Assembly: GCF_017993425.1 (NCBI RefSeq)
Contig: NZ_JAGOMQ010000015.1
Span: 1 to 64,000 of the forward strand
Direction: 5' to 3'
Length of the DNA stretch: 64,000 nt
Source: Amaricoccus sp.
GTDB lineage: Bacteria; Pseudomonadota; Alphaproteobacteria; Rhodobacterales; Rhodobacteraceae
The position numbers and the translations under genes are program-made. The notes under the pieces were generated by a model. The model worked only from the letters and a program-made list of their open reading frames with translations, was not told the origin of the DNA and did not search any database. Below are positions 62,839 through 64,000 of the stretch, piece after piece; the first letter of the stretch is position 1, and every line of letters begins with the position of its first letter.

Positions 62839-64000
62839 CGCTGATTTCGGAATTGCTCGGGGTCCCGCCGCCGACCGATCCCGCGCGCCTGCCGGCCTTC
62901 AAACCGGGCAAGCAAAACGACCGATGGAACGCCTCGCGCCTCGCGGCCGAGGTCGGCGAGGACATGATCTTTGTCGTCGGCAAGGGCTGGGGGCTTTGGG
63001 ATGGCGGCCGCTTCAACTTCCTCGACGGCGCGGTCCGCGCCTTTCTGATCTCGGAAAAGCTGCAAGGGCTGGTCGAGGCGGACGCCGCCGCCGCCTGGGC
63101 CGAGGAATATTCCGAGTTCGAGATCCGCCACCGGCTCGCCGAGGAATTGGAGAAATCCCGCCCCGGCTTCCGCACCCTCGAAGATGCGCAACAGGCATTG
63201 CGCGAGGCGAAGGCGCTCGCGCTCGGCAAGCACGCAACCACCTGCGGCAACGTTGATAAGATGGAGAAGGCTTTGAAAATTATGCAAGGGCGACTGCGGG
63301 TCCCGGTCGCCGACCTCGACGCCGATCCCTGGTCGCTGACCCTGCCGAATGGCCGGCTCGACCTGCGGGCCGCAGCCCAAGCGGACGGATTCACCGCCGA
63401 CATGACCCGCGCCGAGGTCGCCGCGATCCGGGCTGAGTGGCTGAAACCGCACGATCGGAGTCTTTACGCGACCAAAAGCGCCGGGGTCGAATTCGATCCT
63501 GGGGCCGAGTGTCCCGAGTGGCGGGCCTTCCTCGAGTTGGTTCTCCCCGATCAGGCAATCCGCGACTGCTTTCAGCGTTCAATGGGCGCGGTCCTGTTCG
63601 GCAAGAATGAACCGACCTGCGCCTTCTTGTTCCGCGGTCCGGGCGGCAACGGCAAATCGACGGCGGTCAACGCGATCGCGAACGTCCTGGGCGAATCCTC
63701 GGGCTACGCGGTCCCCTGCAAGATCGAGCTATTCCTCGCCATGCAAAACGAAAGCGCCGGCAAGGCGACGCCCGAGGAAATCGACATTCCCGGCGCGCGG
63801 GTCCTGCTCGCGTCGGAGTCGAGTGAGCGCGACGAGCTATCGGGGAAAAAGATCAAGGCGATGACCGGCGGCGATCCCCGCCCGGTCCGCGCGCTCAATC
63901 AGGCGCAATTCTATTATCGCCCGTCCGCCTTCCCGATCCTGTCCTTCAACCGGACGCCCAGGATCAAAGACGAGGACGAAGGCACGCGCCGCCGCCTGGT
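62835..64000 (+). CDS. P4-type phage/plasmid SF3 helicase (partial, runs off the window)
   Basis: At least 388 residues are visible. There is an N-terminal D5_N-like part, then an SF3 helicase core with Walker A FRGPGGNGKST (G268-T277), Walker B-like DIPGARVLLASESSE, and motif C FPILSFNRTPRIKDEDEGTRRRLV. This is the P4 alpha/D5 family used by satellites, phages and plasmids. With the primase it forms a two-gene replication unit. The 3' end and any origin lie outside. Confidence 0.9.
   Translation, partial: MTLISELLGVPPPTDPARLPAFKPGKQNDRWNASRLAAEVGEDMIFVVGKGWGLWDGGRFNFLDGAVRAFLISEKLQGLVEADAAAAWAEEYSEFEIRHRLAEELEKSRPGFRTLEDAQQALREAKALALGKHATTCGNVDKMEKALKIMQGRLRVPVADLDADPWSLTLPNGRLDLRAAAQADGFTADMTRAEVAAIRAEWLKPHDRSLYATKSAGVEFDPGAECPEWRAFLELVLPDQAIRDCFQRSMGAVLFGKNEPTCAFLFRGPGGNGKSTAVNAIANVLGESSGYAVPCKIELFLAMQNESAGKATPEEIDIPGARVLLASESSERDELSGKKIKAMTGGDPRPVRALNQAQFYYRPSAFPILSFNRTPRIKDEDEGTRRRL

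Larger units (their letters stand above)
52142..64000. mobile_element. Integrated element (satellite/prophage-like), left part
   Basis: From the tRNA-Gly end onward the window holds an integrase, small unknown genes, a PIN-domain gene, an XRE repressor, a DNA methyltransferase, a YfbR-like hydrolase, a CHC2/Toprim primase and a P4-type helicase. Codon choice shifts, with more GAT, GAA, AAA and TTT codons than in the flanking chromosome. Virion genes and the right end are not seen. It could be a satellite, prophage or integrative plasmid. Confidence 0.85.

Overview
The window is very GC-rich alphaproteobacterial chromosome, most likely Rhodobacterales (Paracoccaceae/Roseobacteraceae-like). The main support is the gene order rnd-like, kdsD, lptC, lptA, lptB, rpoN, hpf, ptsN. 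Further support comes from the divergent trxB/lrp pair, the hsp20-DUF1150 pair, the membrane-anchored cytochrome c552 and the phaAB pair. No species can be named from sequence alone.

Layout. 1-239 is the tail of a membrane protein gene. 240-745 holds a MITE-like element and a promoter, followed by tRNA-Leu(CAG). 882-7055 is the envelope/nitrogen block (Kdo synthesis, LPS export, sigma-54, ribosome hibernation, PTS-Ntr). 7681-10310 is a minus-strand sugar-nucleotide block (galU, kdsB, cysQ). 10410-13484 has a hydrolase, a small secreted protein and mlaA-mlaC. 14258-17389 has a winged-helix/hydrolase fusion and a three-gene coupled operon. 17404-25489 has pheA, a cytochrome c and the yejABEF peptide importer with a GNAT gene inside it. 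25742-34936 has a glutamate dehydrogenase, a hybrid kinase, and a MoxR/VWA/XdhC/MobA-like molybdoenzyme-maturation set. 35271-41895 has phaB, phaA, xseA, purD, a GNAT and a GlsB-type protein. 41906-51910 has regulators, a DMT exporter, pyruvate carboxylase, Hsp20, trxB, lrp and an FAH-family hydrolase.

At 52078 a tRNA-Gly(GCC) gene marks the left end of an integrated element that runs past the window end. It carries a tyrosine recombinase, a candidate PIN-domain toxin pair, a minus-strand cluster of tiny coupled genes, an XRE repressor, and a rightward operon. That operon encodes a DNA methyltransferase, a YfbR-like HD hydrolase, a CHC2/Toprim primase and a P4-type SF3 helicase. The content suits a phage satellite, prophage or integrative plasmid. 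No capsid or tail gene is visible in this part.

The most unusual material is non-coding. (1) Three copies of a roughly 330-bp element have inverted ends and 9-bp target duplications, perfect in two copies and 8/9 in the third; it encodes no transposase. (2) Two copies of a multi-hairpin repeat lie between convergent genes; their linkers and loops are conserved while both arms of each stem change together. (3) Four degenerate repeats of about 28 bp, spaced by 32-35 bp, follow lrp and look superficially like CRISPR. Other leads are the embedded GNAT in the yej operon, an integrase whose first catalytic Arg reads Gly, and paralogous tiny proteins on both strands of the island.
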